Of a stretch of 64,000 nt of DNA, positions 12,634 through 22,564 are shown in pieces (within the stretch, counting starts at the first letter, position 1; the number at the start of each line of letters is the position of its first letter). Origin of the DNA: an uncultured Clostridium sp. (lineage in GTDB: Bacteria > Bacillota > Clostridia > TANB77 > CAG-508); contig USDL01000001.1 of assembly GCA_900553365.1 (NCBI GenBank), forward strand, positions 59,383-123,382, in the 5' to 3' direction. The position numbers and the translations under genes were made by a program. The notes under the pieces are model-generated. The model made no database searches. It worked only from the letters and a program-made list of their open reading frames with translations, and had not been told where the DNA came from.

Positions 12634-13335
12634 TTAAGCCTCCCATTCTTCGGGATGTTCAGCCATTATTTCTTGAACATCTCTTTGTAATTCTGATAAA
12701 AACATATTATCTTTTTCCTTTTGCTTTTGCAAATCTTTTCTAAAATTATAATCTCCTATAAAATCTGTGTTTACTATTCCATCATCAATAATATCTTCAG
12801 CAGAAATTTCTTCCTTGTGATTGCGTTTATTACGTCTTTCCTCTTCTTCTTCCTGCTTTTTAATAATTTCAGAACGAGCTACATCTATTGCAACAGGCTG
12901 TTTTGTTAAAACATATTCAATTAATTCAGTTTTAGTCATCTTCATTTCTTTGTATTTTTGCCAAAAATCTCTGGATTCAGCAAAATAACGTACAACCATG
13001 AAGATGTCTGATTCTGTCTTTATGGGAGGAGCTGGATTATCAGCATACTCGTACATATAATATAAAGTATAAAGAATTTGAGAATTAGTCAAACCATATT
13101 TTTCTTTTATCTTTTTTATATAAGTGGTTACAAGAGAAGCGTTAACCCACTCTCTCATACCCAAGTTATCCCAAAGATAATCTGTTAAAAGTCTGTAATC
13201 TTTAGCATCATGGGCAGGCTATTTGCCGCAAACTGAACAATAATTTTTACCATTTACGGTGATAATTTCTTCAAAAGGGAACATTTTGCCACAAACACTA
13301 CATTTTCTATTTTTTCTTGGTGCTATAATCCTCAC
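12634..13335 (-). CDS. Zinc-ribbon protein of unknown function next to DnaB (233 aa, 1 TAG)
   Basis: The N-terminus has two CxxC pairs (CSVCGK and CSVCGK about 25 residues apart), a zinc ribbon. The middle is helical and the C-terminal half is strongly charged and coiled-coil like (KKQEEEEERRNKRN). The single TAG lies just after the second CxxC, so the standard code would remove the zinc ribbon. The start is uncertain: GTG 13335 overlaps the AAGGAG ribosome binding site, and a rarer ATT or ATA a few codons later would be better spaced. It is followed directly by dnaB. A helicase-loading role is possible but not shown by any motif. Confidence 0.65.
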
Positions 13336-13367
13336 TCCTTTCTTAAAATATTAAAACGGAAAATAAA

Positions 13368-13397
13368 GGGGAATAGTAATTAGTTTTACTATCCCCC
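13368..13397 (-). terminator. Rho-independent terminator after the Sak4 gene
   Basis: Inverted repeat GGGGATAGTAA / TTACTATTCCCC with a six-base loop, followed on the minus strand by TTTATTTT. It lies just downstream of the stop at 13407. Confidence 0.8.
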
Positions 13398-13406
13398 AAT
13401 AATTAT

Positions 13407-14426
13407 TTATTCTACTGTAATATTATTTTCAGTACAGTAATCCTTCAAATCATCGAGAATAAGTAAAAGCATATCCAATTGAGATTCATCGCAATCTTTT
13501 ACACTCTTACCCTTTCCAAGATACTCTGCAATAATCTTCTTATATTCTGTACTACCAGTATTATGAATAGCCTTTACATAGCTACCGATTTCAGCAATAA
13601 GCTCATCAACGCTCTTCTTTTCATCTTCGGTAACTTCGTTATCCTTAAAGAGATTAACCTCATTATCAACAACTGTCGCACCATTAGCCTTTTGTTTATC
13701 AATAGCCTTTGCCATATCATCACGCAATGCTTCATAAGTAAATGGAATACATTCAGACATATAAGGACTACGAGAACCAGCTTCAAGATGCTTATTGCCT
13801 CTCATAGTAAGCATGGAATGAACATTACCCTGTTCATCAGTTTCATAAGAAGCGTAACCAGTTACGTCAACAAGACGAGAAACAACAAGGAATCCACGGT
13901 CGGGTACAGTAGGAATAGTCTTATCATATTTCTCACCGTTTTCCTTAATCTGCTTAGTGGTGGCATGAGAAATACAAATCAAAGTATAACCAGCCTTAAC
14001 AATCTCTTGGAAAAACTTATCATACTCACGAGACAAAGCACGATAGCCACGCATCTTTTCAGTCTCATCAAGATAATCTACACCTTCCTTGTCTACGATA
14101 TACTTCTCACAAAGGTCGTAGGCAATATCAATAGTATCAACAATTACCGTTTTAAAGATTGTTTCTCTATTTTCTTTTTCAGCCGCATCTGCATCTTTAA
14201 GTAACTGCTTCTTTACTTCAAGAGCTTCTTTCCAAGTGTTAATTGGCTGTGCAATAATGCCATCCAAGAAACCATAGCCTTTTTCGAAACCAAGCAAAAT
14301 AGGCTTGGGAAATTTACAAGCATTTGTAGTTTTGCCGCTCTTTCTTTCTCCATAAATGAGAAAACTCTTACCACTAAGGTCACGAGTGACCACATTAGGC
14401 TTAATGCTAAAAATATCAATACCCAT
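13407..14426 (-). CDS. Sak4-like RecA-family ATPase (339 aa)
   Basis: P-loop ATPase of the AAA_24/Sak4 type, which promotes single-strand annealing or recombination with phage SSB. Walker A is YGERKSGKTTNA near residue 30, Walker B FKTVIVDTID near 98, and a sensor-like ICISHATTKQ near 155. The C-terminal 80 residues are helical and charged. It lies directly after the SSB gene, the usual arrangement of sak4 and ssb in phages. ATG with AAAGGAGA upstream, TAA stop, no TAG. A hairpin terminator follows. A general RecA-like NTPase of other function is the alternative. Confidence 0.8.
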   Translation of the reverse strand: MGIDIFSIKPNVVTRDLSGKSFLIYGERKSGKTTNACKFPKPILLGFEKGYGFLDGIIAQPINTWKEALEVKKQLLKDADAAEKENRETIFKTVIVDTIDIAYDLCEKYIVDKEGVDYLDETEKMRGYRALSREYDKFFQEIVKAGYTLICISHATTKQIKENGEKYDKTIPTVPDRGFLVVSRLVDVTGYASYETDEQGNVHSMLTMRGNKHLEAGSRSPYMSECIPFTYEALRDDMAKAIDKQKANGATVVDNEVNLFKDNEVTEDEKKSVDELIAEIGSYVKAIHNTGSTEYKKIIAEYLGKGKSVKDCDESQLDMLLLILDDLKDYCTENNITVE

Positions 14427-14481
14427 TATTTAAATGTCTCCTTTTAAAAATTTTGAATTATTTTTAGTTGTCGATTAGAAA

Positions 14482-15429
14482 TTAGAAAGGAATATCATCG
14501 TCATCATCAACAACAGGAGACATCTTTCCAGAACCCTTCTTACCAAAGCCCGTAGGTGCAGAAGAACCATTACTGCCCTTAGAGCCCTGATATCCTGCTC
14601 CCTCAAGTTCCTTCAAACGACTTGCTCTCTCATTGAGCATAGCCTTACACATCTGAGGAGTGATAATCATATCTTCCTGCTCATCTTCATCATAAGCAAT
14701 ATCACCACCAGTAAGAACCATTTCAAGATAGCTCTTGCCCTCAGTTACTCTCTGCTGACCAAAACCCTTGGTCTTAGGCTTTGCTTCACTCTTTTCATTG
14801 GGCTTCCAGCTAACATACATCTTAGCAGTAGCACCCTTAACATAGCCATTATCTTCAAGAGCATCCACAAAATCCTTGGGAATAATAATATTCTTAATAT
14901 CAAGAGCGTTATGATAAAAATCCATACTAATGAGATTTAAACGCTTTCTACCAGTAGGCTTCTTATCATCTTCAGAGCCACGCTCTTCATCAGTAATACT
15001 CTTAATATATCCCTCGATATCAAGGTCACAAGCAAATTCTTCAAAATCATTAAAGAATTGCATAGAAGCAAGAGTACCTTCGTGAAGCTGTTCATCAGAA
15101 CCAACATAATCATTTGCACTAAGAGAACCAACAAGTCTCACCATAGTGGCATTTTCCTTATCTTTAGTCATAGGAACTGCTTTTTTAACCCAGTCAAGAA
15201 CCTTTTCATAGTTCTCACTATCTGTACCATCAGCTTTCTTCGCCTTGATAAAAGACGTGAAAGAACGAGTCATTACACTTTCTTCGCCGCACTGAATCTG
15301 CCCACGAATACGAATGTAATCAACACCATTCTTGTCCACACCCTACTTGGACTCAATATCAGCGAGATAACCCGCAAGAGTCACGCTATTTGTCAATCTA
15401 CGAATCTGGTCAGTATTTTTTGTAGCCAT
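14482..15429 (-). CDS. ssb: Single-stranded DNA-binding protein (315 aa, 1 TAG)
   Basis: An N-terminal beta-rich region (ESK-Q-GVDKNGVDYIRIRGQIQ) is followed by a long middle domain and a flexible Gly/Ser-rich linker (about 255-300). The C-terminus DDDDDIPF is the classic acidic tip of SSB proteins that recruits partner proteins. It is longer than bacterial SSB (about 170 aa) but like several phage SSBs. ATG 15429 has GGAG upstream; the TAG at codon 29 (15343-15345) would truncate it under the standard code. It precedes sak4 in the same operon. Confidence 0.78.
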
Positions 15430-15464
15430 TATTTTTGTACTCCTTTAATTTTGTCTTTTAATTT

Positions 15465-15650
15465 TTAATTTTCATTTTCATCATTGTTGTCATTGTCATC
15501 ATCGTCAATAGACTTGTAATCATTACAAGCCTCAAACGTCAAAGTAACTCCCAAATCTCTTCGAGCGTCCTCAAGAAAAGGCTTAAGCTTTGCATACGCC
15601 GAGCACTTTACCAAAAAACGACAATCTTCACACGCAAGATTATTAACCAT
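15465..15650 (-). CDS. Small Cys-containing acidic protein (61 aa)
   Basis: Starts MVNNLACEDCRFLVKCSAY, with a CxxC plus a third Cys and a later Cys that may bind zinc. The tail is very acidic (DDDDNDNNDENEN). ATG with TTAGGAGA upstream, TAA stop. It is the first gene after the promoter at 15703-15731 and precedes ssb. I recognise no family. Confidence 0.65.
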   Translation of the reverse strand: MVNNLACEDCRFLVKCSAYAKLKPFLEDARRDLGVTLTFEACNDYKSIDDDDNDNNDENEN

Positions 15651-15702
15651 TTTACTATCTCCTAATTATTCAAAAAAATCAACCTACCTTGGTTGTGAAT
15701 AA

Positions 15703-15731
15703 AATATAGCATAGTTTTTTCATCTTGTCAA
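15703..15731 (-). promoter_or_regulatory. sigma70-type promoter of the replication operon
   Basis: Minus strand TTGACA (15726-15731), 17-bp spacer, TATATT (15703-15708). It lies between the tail gene ending at 15750 and the small gene starting at 15650, so it likely starts the ssb-sak4-dnaB-primase-recJ unit. Confidence 0.85.
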
Positions 15732-15749
15732 GTACTTGGCAAAAATTTT

Positions 15750-16082
15750 TTAATCGGTTAGTCCATTATCATCGACACCAAAACGTTTTGTTGTTCCATG
15801 TTTTGCCATAACCCAGCAATTATTAAAACTTCCTTTTTTAAGCATTATTTCAACAGAATCTCCTTCTCTTAATTCAAAAGGAGTTTGATTTTGAATTCTT
15901 GTAAATTCTGTTTCAGGTTCCCGTGGCAAAATAACATCCACAGTACCATCACTATTTACATTTGTCACCGTAGCACTTTCAATTCTCGGTGAGGTTCTTT
16001 TAATTTCTGCTGTAACGCACTAAAGTATTCTATTCAGCATTTCATCTGCATATTGGTCATAATTGTTATTTTGATTTATCAT
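15750..16082 (-). CDS. Small baseplate/tail-associated protein (110 aa, 1 TAG)
   Basis: An Asn-rich helical N-terminus (MINQNNNYDQYADEM) leads to a beta-rich C-terminal part with TVDVILP, GDSVEIMLKKG and CWVMAKHG. This resembles OB-like small tail proteins found after hub genes in Gram-positive phages, but I cannot name the family. The gene starts four bases after the hub-like gene's TGA stop. The single TAG lies at about codon 21. It ends the structural operon just before the replication promoter. Confidence 0.6.
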
Positions 16083-16085
16083 AAA

Positions 16086-17327
16086 TCACCATCTTATTTT
16101 CTCTCCTTGACTTTCCTTCTCGGATGTATTAGTAGGTAAGTCAGAAGTATTACAACAACTTAATGATATTTTACCATCTTTACTATTATAAGAAATAGAA
16201 GTAATTAACAACTTTTCTCGTTGTAAAGACAAAAATTCATCTTCAACTTCACATAAATTATTTACTGTCAAAATTGGATTGAAACTAACAGAAACAGAAA
16301 ATTGCACTCCTACAAAACTTGATTTTCTCAAATAATAATTTGCCAAATCATAAGCTAAGTCATCACTCCACACCTGAGAAGATGTATATGGAGCATCCAT
16401 ACGCCTTCCAATACGTTCCACACAAATAGGAGAAGAAGGATTATTATTTGTAACCGTAGCGGTGTAAATAGTAGAATCCACACTATCTCCCACTACTTTT
16501 ACACAATTAATAATTTGCTCATTTTGATATTGCAAATCCATATTATGTAAATCTCTACTAAGCTTGGGATAAGTCCAAATAACAGGTTTAACAGAGTCAT
16601 CAACTGTTTCGTTAATTGGATAAAAACATAAATTACCAACTGTATTATAATAATATTCAGCAGATAATTGTGTTGCTAAAGCATCCAAAATCGAACCCAA
16701 AGTCTCTCCTTGTTCCGCTCTAATTGTTTGCTGTGTTTTCAATCCAATAAAACTTGGGTCAAAAATAGGTTCTTTATAATCTAAGATATAGCCATTTCCA
16801 AGAGAAAAATTTAAAACCCCTTTAACAGCATCAATAATATTGCTACCCAATTCAACTTCATACGCCGTCTCAAGAGTACCTGTTTTACCTTCAAAAACAG
16901 CATATTTATCAGAAAGTTGAAGTTGAATAGTTTTGTTCGAATCATCCCTTGTCAAACTAACATCTCCTAAAATATAAACTCCTTTAGGAAACCAGATAGT
17001 TGTATCTTGATATTGAATACCCACATCAAATCCAAATCTTGTATTTACCCAAATACCATTAATATTAGGAGTATATTGTCCATTTTCGTTTGCTAAAGTA
17101 ACTGTAATACTTCTTCTTTGCCCATTTTGATAAGATTCAGTATAATTTAAGCCATCTAAAGTAATATCGCTTTCTGGAATAATATATGATACTTGTTCAT
17201 CAGGAGTAAGAATAGATAGTCTATAACGAGAATGAATTACAGGTCTCTCAAGTATTCTTTTTAAAGTGTTAAAAGGAATAGCATTTTCATCCCTTAATAA
17301 CACATCGCCAAAAATATTATCAGCCAT
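16086..17327 (-). CDS. Tail hub / baseplate-like protein (413 aa)
   Basis: Beta-rich protein with segments typical of tail hub proteins that bridge the tube and the tip: an early ANENGQYTPNINGIW with KGVYILGDVSLTRD, then a middle LGSILDALATQLSAEYYYN and a C-terminal VNNLCEVEDEFLSLQREKLLITSI. Position between distal tail genes and replication genes and size fit a siphophage hub. No enzyme motif is visible. ATG after AAGGAGG, TGA stop, no TAG. The family assignment is by overall impression and gene order. Confidence 0.6.
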   Translation of the reverse strand: MADNIFGDVLLRDENAIPFNTLKRILERPVIHSRYRLSILTPDEQVSYIIPESDITLDGLNYTESYQNGQRRSITVTLANENGQYTPNINGIWVNTRFGFDVGIQYQDTTIWFPKGVYILGDVSLTRDDSNKTIQLQLSDKYAVFEGKTGTLETAYEVELGSNIIDAVKGVLNFSLGNGYILDYKEPIFDPSFIGLKTQQTIRAEQGETLGSILDALATQLSAEYYYNTVGNLCFYPINETVDDSVKPVIWTYPKLSRDLHNMDLQYQNEQIINCVKVVGDSVDSTIYTATVTNNNPSSPICVERIGRRMDAPYTSSQVWSDDLAYDLANYYLRKSSFVGVQFSVSVSFNPILTVNNLCEVEDEFLSLQREKLLITSISYNSKDGKISLSCCNTSDLPTNTSEKESQGEKIRW

Positions 17328-17336
17328 ATTTCCTCC

Positions 17337-18356
17337 TTATCTGGCACTTGAAACAATAGAAATCGAATCTACGTCTAAAGCTTCCTACCAAGAGAAAGAA
17401 ATTGTTGTTTGCAAAAGATTAGATTGCATATTTATATTATAAGTAGGAGCAGAAGTTACTTGAATAACCCAAGAGTTTCCTTTGTAATCTTTTAATAATT
17501 TTAAACTACCATTATTAATAAATTCTCTCCAAGCATTATATTTTTCTACTTCACGAGAATACATATCTTCTTTATTAACTCGTTCTGTATAACCATTTGC
17601 AGTTTTAACTTTGAAGGTTGTAATACTTGAACCATTTTCTTCTTTCGTAATAGCTTCTGTTTCTGAATAGTCAGAAATATCACCTAACAAACAAGTAACA
17701 GTAGAACTCATATAATCTTTCTTACCTTTAGAATATTTTGGAAACTGTCCCAAAGTATCCCAAGTAGAAATGCTATTATTTTGAGTTAACTCTCCATTGT
17801 CCATATTATAACGAAGTTTCCAAATGTTGCCAGTTTTAACATAAAGTTTTTCAGTTTCAGTCTCTTCAATATCACAAATAGTCCAAGAATCCCATTTAGT
17901 AGAAATATAAGCGGGAGAGGTTGTACCGTCAAGATTTACAATGGTATCCTCATACATTTTATAAGACCCACTGCTTTGACGATAAGCAACTAAATAATGA
18001 TAAAATGCATTGGCTTTAATATTATAATCCAACATACTATAGTTACCATACATATCACAAATATATGTATAAAAGCTATCTTCGGGAGCTTTTTTGTAAA
18101 CAGAAAGAGCACCATTTGACCCAAGTAAACTTTGAAAATAATAAGCTAAAATTGAAGTTCCAGTACCCTAATCCTTCAAATTAAATTTATTGTACAAAAT
18201 CAAGTCGGAGGACAAAGGCGAAGAATAAGGATTAGCTTTCAATTTTGCAGTAACTTCTTTACGAATAGTATCAGGAGATTTTGTAATATCGGTATCAATA
18301 CCAACATCTCGAATTTCTAACCGTGGCGCATAATAAATATAGCTGTTAATATTCAT
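17337..18356 (-). CDS. Distal tail structural protein (339 aa, 2 TAG)
   Basis: Tyr-, Ser- and Thr-rich beta protein with few charged clusters, such as TYICDMYGNYSMLDY and TVTCLLGDISDYSE. TAG codons at 17385 and 18168 are read through; after the last one comes a short tail ending at TAA 17337. AAAGGAGG precedes the ATG. It lies between the 1,339-aa tail protein and the hub-like gene. I recognise no family; minor tail protein by context. Confidence 0.55.
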
Positions 18357-18373
18357 TAATTATCCTCCTTTCT

Positions 18374-21300
18374 TTATTCTGTAACTAAAACAATAGAACA
18401 ATTAACAGGAACTTCTTTAGAATTATCTACTGTTAAATTAAAATCAAACCATCTCTAAGAAATCTAAGCCATATTAGTTTGTTTAACAGCTTGAGAATCA
18501 GGCATCCAAATATAATCTGATTCTTCTTTTCCTGACCCGTTTTTGGGTCCCCAACGATATTTAACAGGCCCACTAACAGTACCTCCTGTTGGGTCACTTG
18601 CAATAATTTTACCATCACCAGTTTTCCCCAATTCAGTGTAAGTATTGCTGATATAATTATAAGCAGTATAAGTTAAAGAATTAAGGTCAGAATCAGAGAG
18701 TAAAATAGAAACTCCACCCTCAATAGTTAATTTTTTATCGGCGGTATAGGTTAAAATTTTCTTTTTATCTATTAATGTTGTTGTGCCATTCGTCACTGAA
18801 AGATACACTAAAGATGTTTTGGGAACAATCCCTTTGTCTGTAAGTCCAACAGTCAAAGCTATTTCATATGTATAATTCCCCGTCTCTGAATTGCGAGAAT
18901 AAATCCTATACGCATAAATTGTTCCAGTGTAAGGAAGGGTTTTTTCTATAGTTAACACATTTCCTGTATAAGAGTTAATCTTATATCTTTGTATTACCCC
19001 ATTTTCAGAATACATAGAATTTCCAGCTTCGTTTATTGCAAAGCCGATGTAAGCCTCGCTATGTTCTGATAAATAATTTGCCAACGCTTCATTATATTCA
19101 TTTGTAGTAAAAATTCTATTTTCTTTTGTTGCCGCTATAGCATTAGCTAAAATAGTATCATACTAATTTGTAGCAATAGAAGTATAAGTCTAACCACCAC
19201 CAGTAGATTCTCCTTCAGTCAAATCTTTATCAATTACAACATCAATAGCTTTGCCATCTTCATCTTTGTAATCTCCGCTTTCATCAAGGTACAAATATTC
19301 TGTATCAACCTAAAGAATCCAATCAGCAGAACCATCTGCATTAACAATATATTTATATTGACCAACATAATAAGTTTTCGCTTCTTTCCCGAAAGGAGCA
19401 AAAACAATATCTTTAGTTAAAATATAAACCATATTCTAATCCATGTAATCAGGTTCTTCTTTAAATTTTTCTACAAGCATATATTTTAATGTAGTTTTGT
19501 TAGAATCTGTATATTTGTATTGAAGAGCGAAACCAAATTTATCAGGAACAGTCATATTACTTAACATGCTTTGTATATCATAACTGGTAGATTTGCCCCC
19601 ATTAAAACAAGCCAAAGGTTCATTTGAACCATTTTTAAATACTTGCATTTTAAGCATATTAGGATTTTTACGAATTATTTTATTTTTTTCGTCAACAAGA
19701 AGTAAATCCAATCCTCCAACTTTTACAGTATAAACATCTCCGCCAAGAGATATATCACCTGATGTAGAAGATGGCAGTGGAATATAATTATTTGCAGACT
19801 TAAGAGTGTATGCTTTATAATTAAGATTATTATAACTATCGCTCTTTAAACTACTTTCAATAACAAGTTCTCCTGTTTCTTTATTATATGAAAGTAATTT
19901 TTTGTATTCATCCGCAGAATTTTCATCTGAGAAAATAGAAAGATAAATCGAACGTCTATCAAGCTATCCATTATTTAAAGAAGTTGACGAACCAATTTCA
20001 TCTTTAGTAACCTTATCATAATAAACATAATGGTCAAAAGATGTAACAGGAGTATCAATTTTCTCTTCTACGACAATTTTAGTGGAAGACATTGTATAAC
20101 TACTTAAAGTATAATACACAATTTTACCATCACTGTCTTTTATAGGAGTAGTTTCATCTGAATACAAAACAATAGAAATTCCGTCAGGATAAAGTGGAAT
20201 TGCATCTGCAAGAGCTTGATTGTCTTGTCTTGTATATAAAGTAGAATAAAGTTCATTATAAAGAACAGTGTCTACCTAACTTAAATAAAATTGAGTATAA
20301 CTTGCATGAGCAATTTCCATTAATGTTTTTAAATCAGTTCCTGTAATGTTATTAAAGAAACCAACCTTGTTATCAGAAGTTATATATGGAAATCTAAATC
20401 TTGTAAAAAAAGAAAACACCTCTGGAATCTAAATGGGGGTGTTGTTTGCATCTGCAACTTGAGTGTAATTTAACACCCTTCCAGAAGTTGTGTCTGCGTA
20501 ATAATATTTTAAATTACTACTTAAATACACATCATTCGAAGTAATTGTTTTTTCTGTGCCTTTATCTGTAGAAATAACATAAACAGGACTAACTACTTCA
20601 AGTTTTATGGCTTGTTCATCACAAATCAAAGAATTAGCCAAAGGAACTACAGAGCTATAAACTGCATATTCAATATAAAAAGTATTTTCTTCACTATATG
20701 CTTTACCATATTTATCATGAATGGTTATTCTAACTTTATAGAAGTTGTTTGTCTCAAAACCTTTAAAATTCCATTCAAGAGAAGAGTCGTAAATATCATC
20801 AGATTCAGCAATTAAAGTTTCGTTATTATAATTATCAATCGAATATAAATAATAATGATAATATTTAATTTCAACATTATTTATAGAATCCCATGTACCC
20901 AAAAAAGCCACATCTCTCCATGGAGCAGGAACAGACTAGTCAATACTTATATACGGTATATTTTCCAAATCCAATTCACGGTAATCTTTATATTTAATCC
21001 CTAATGTTGGCGCTTGTCGAGCATATAAAACAGCATTTGGAATAGAATCCATAAAATCAGTATAAACTGTGTAATCAGTTTGAGGAACAATTATTTGCTA
21101 AATATCACCTGTACTTTGAGTTGCAATTTTGCAATTTCCTTTTAACAACCATTGAGTATTATCAAGTTTATTAAAAGTAATATCAGTTTTCTTCCCTGCA
21201 ACATATTGTCCTAATGTACTAATTTTTTGTGTTATATTTAACCTCGCGCCATTTTCCCAAACAATTTGAGGAGGGTTTAAAGTATCTGATTTAATATTTA

Positions 21301-22393
21301 TATTTGGCTGAACAAAAATTTGATGGTCTGCTTCACTATTCCAATAAGAAGTCATAATTTTAAAATTTGGATTCGTAATAGGAGCTCCACCTACTTTTCT
21401 CTCGGCAGAACTGTGGTAAGTTTTTTGCGAAAATTGCGAAGAAGATGAAGTCAAATCTTTTGTCCAAAGTTTATAAGTATCTCCATTTTTAGGAACGGTC
21501 ACAAAACCTTCCTATAATCTAATTTCGCCAGTTTCTTGCCCATATCCAATAATTTTCCTTTTTACACTATCATCGTTATTTAACGAAATATAATTGCCTA
21601 ATTCAATATCATCATTGGGCTCGACATAAAAATTATTTAAAGTATGCTAATCAGAAACGTTATAAAGAGTAAATGTTTTACCATTTGTATAATTATATGT
21701 AAAAGATTCAGTGAGTTCAATTTTTATAACATCTTTATCCCAACCTAAATCTGTATAAACCCAGTTAATTTGTCTACGTTCTCTATAAGGCCAAGTAGTA
21801 GGATAAGCCAAATTATCTTTGTTTGGAAGAGTGATAGCCATCATGCCATCGTTTTTACTTGAAGCAGATATCTCTATCCATCTATCATATTTAAGCTAGT
21901 CTTTAACTAATTTCTTAGTTTCTTCGCTACTAATGCCACTTAAATCCACCCAAATAACAGAAGTAGTAGAACCAACGGTAAAACCAGAGCAAACTAAAGT
22001 TGTTGGGTCTTCGTCTGTTGTCCTTGGAGAATGATTTTCATACATCCTAATATTCCATTGATAATCTTTTCCGTTTTGAAAAGACTAATTTTCTTCACAC
22101 TAAGCTGTCGTTGATAATCCTTTTTTCCCTTCTTCTTTAAAAGTAACAAAATTACCAGAAGAATCCACGGTTAAATTTAAAGAAAGCTACTCTTTATTCC
22201 TAATTTCTTGTCCTAGTGCTTGAGAAGGCTAATTAAGAATCATTGTAGCGCCATCTCCCGACAAAAAATTGATAGAATAAGCTTTTACAGATGTTCCAAG
22301 GGTGTTAACCTAAGCCTAAAATGGGTTCCGAGCGGTAGATAAAATATCTATTTCATTCAAGTTTGGACTTAGCGAAGATGCTTTATATATCAT
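18374..22393 (-). CDS. Large distal tail / tip protein (1,339 aa, at least 20 TAG)
   Basis: Long beta-rich protein with repeating Ig/FN3-like segments (for example YYHYYLYSIDNYNNETL and YKVRITIHDKYGKAY). These are typical of receptor-facing tail tip proteins. It is downstream of the tape measure gene, as expected. The frame stays free of TAA and TGA from ATG 22393 to TAA 18374 in the stretches I walked codon by codon, while TAG occurs at least 20 times, seven of them in the first 170 codons. AAAGGAG precedes the start, and the gene has its own promoter and leader hairpin. Receptor binding is inference. Confidence 0.7.
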
Positions 22394-22434
22394 TTCTTTT
22401 AACTCCTTTCGTTATTTTTTCGTCTAAGGGATGA

Positions 22435-22460
22435 GGTGTGGCGAGTTTTTGTTCCACACC
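22435..22460 (-). promoter_or_regulatory. Leader hairpin upstream of the tail tip gene
   Basis: A perfect 7-bp stem, GGTGTGG / CCACACC, with a 12-base loop, lies between the promoter at 22483-22511 and the ribosome binding site. There is no U-tract after it, so it is more likely a stabilising or regulatory 5' hairpin than a terminator. Confidence 0.5.
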
Positions 22461-22482
22461 ACACCCCTTTTTTCTTGCTCTT

Positions 22483-22511
22483 ATTATAAGCTATTTTTAT
22501 TTAATTGTCAA
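22483..22511 (-). promoter_or_regulatory. sigma70-type promoter of the distal tail operon
   Basis: Minus strand TTGACA (22506-22511), 17-bp spacer, TATAAT (22483-22488), both perfect. It lies in the 170-base gap after the tape measure gene. Confidence 0.87.
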
Positions 22512-22564
22512 TAAACTTTTCCAAATTTTTTATCCTCTTTTTGAAAATTTTATTTTTGGTAAAT

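Noticed and set aside
13479..14204. Long plus-strand ORF (241 codons) opposite the Sak4 gene
   Set aside because: Antisense to a gene with clear motifs, no ribosome binding site, composition of a mirrored coding strand.
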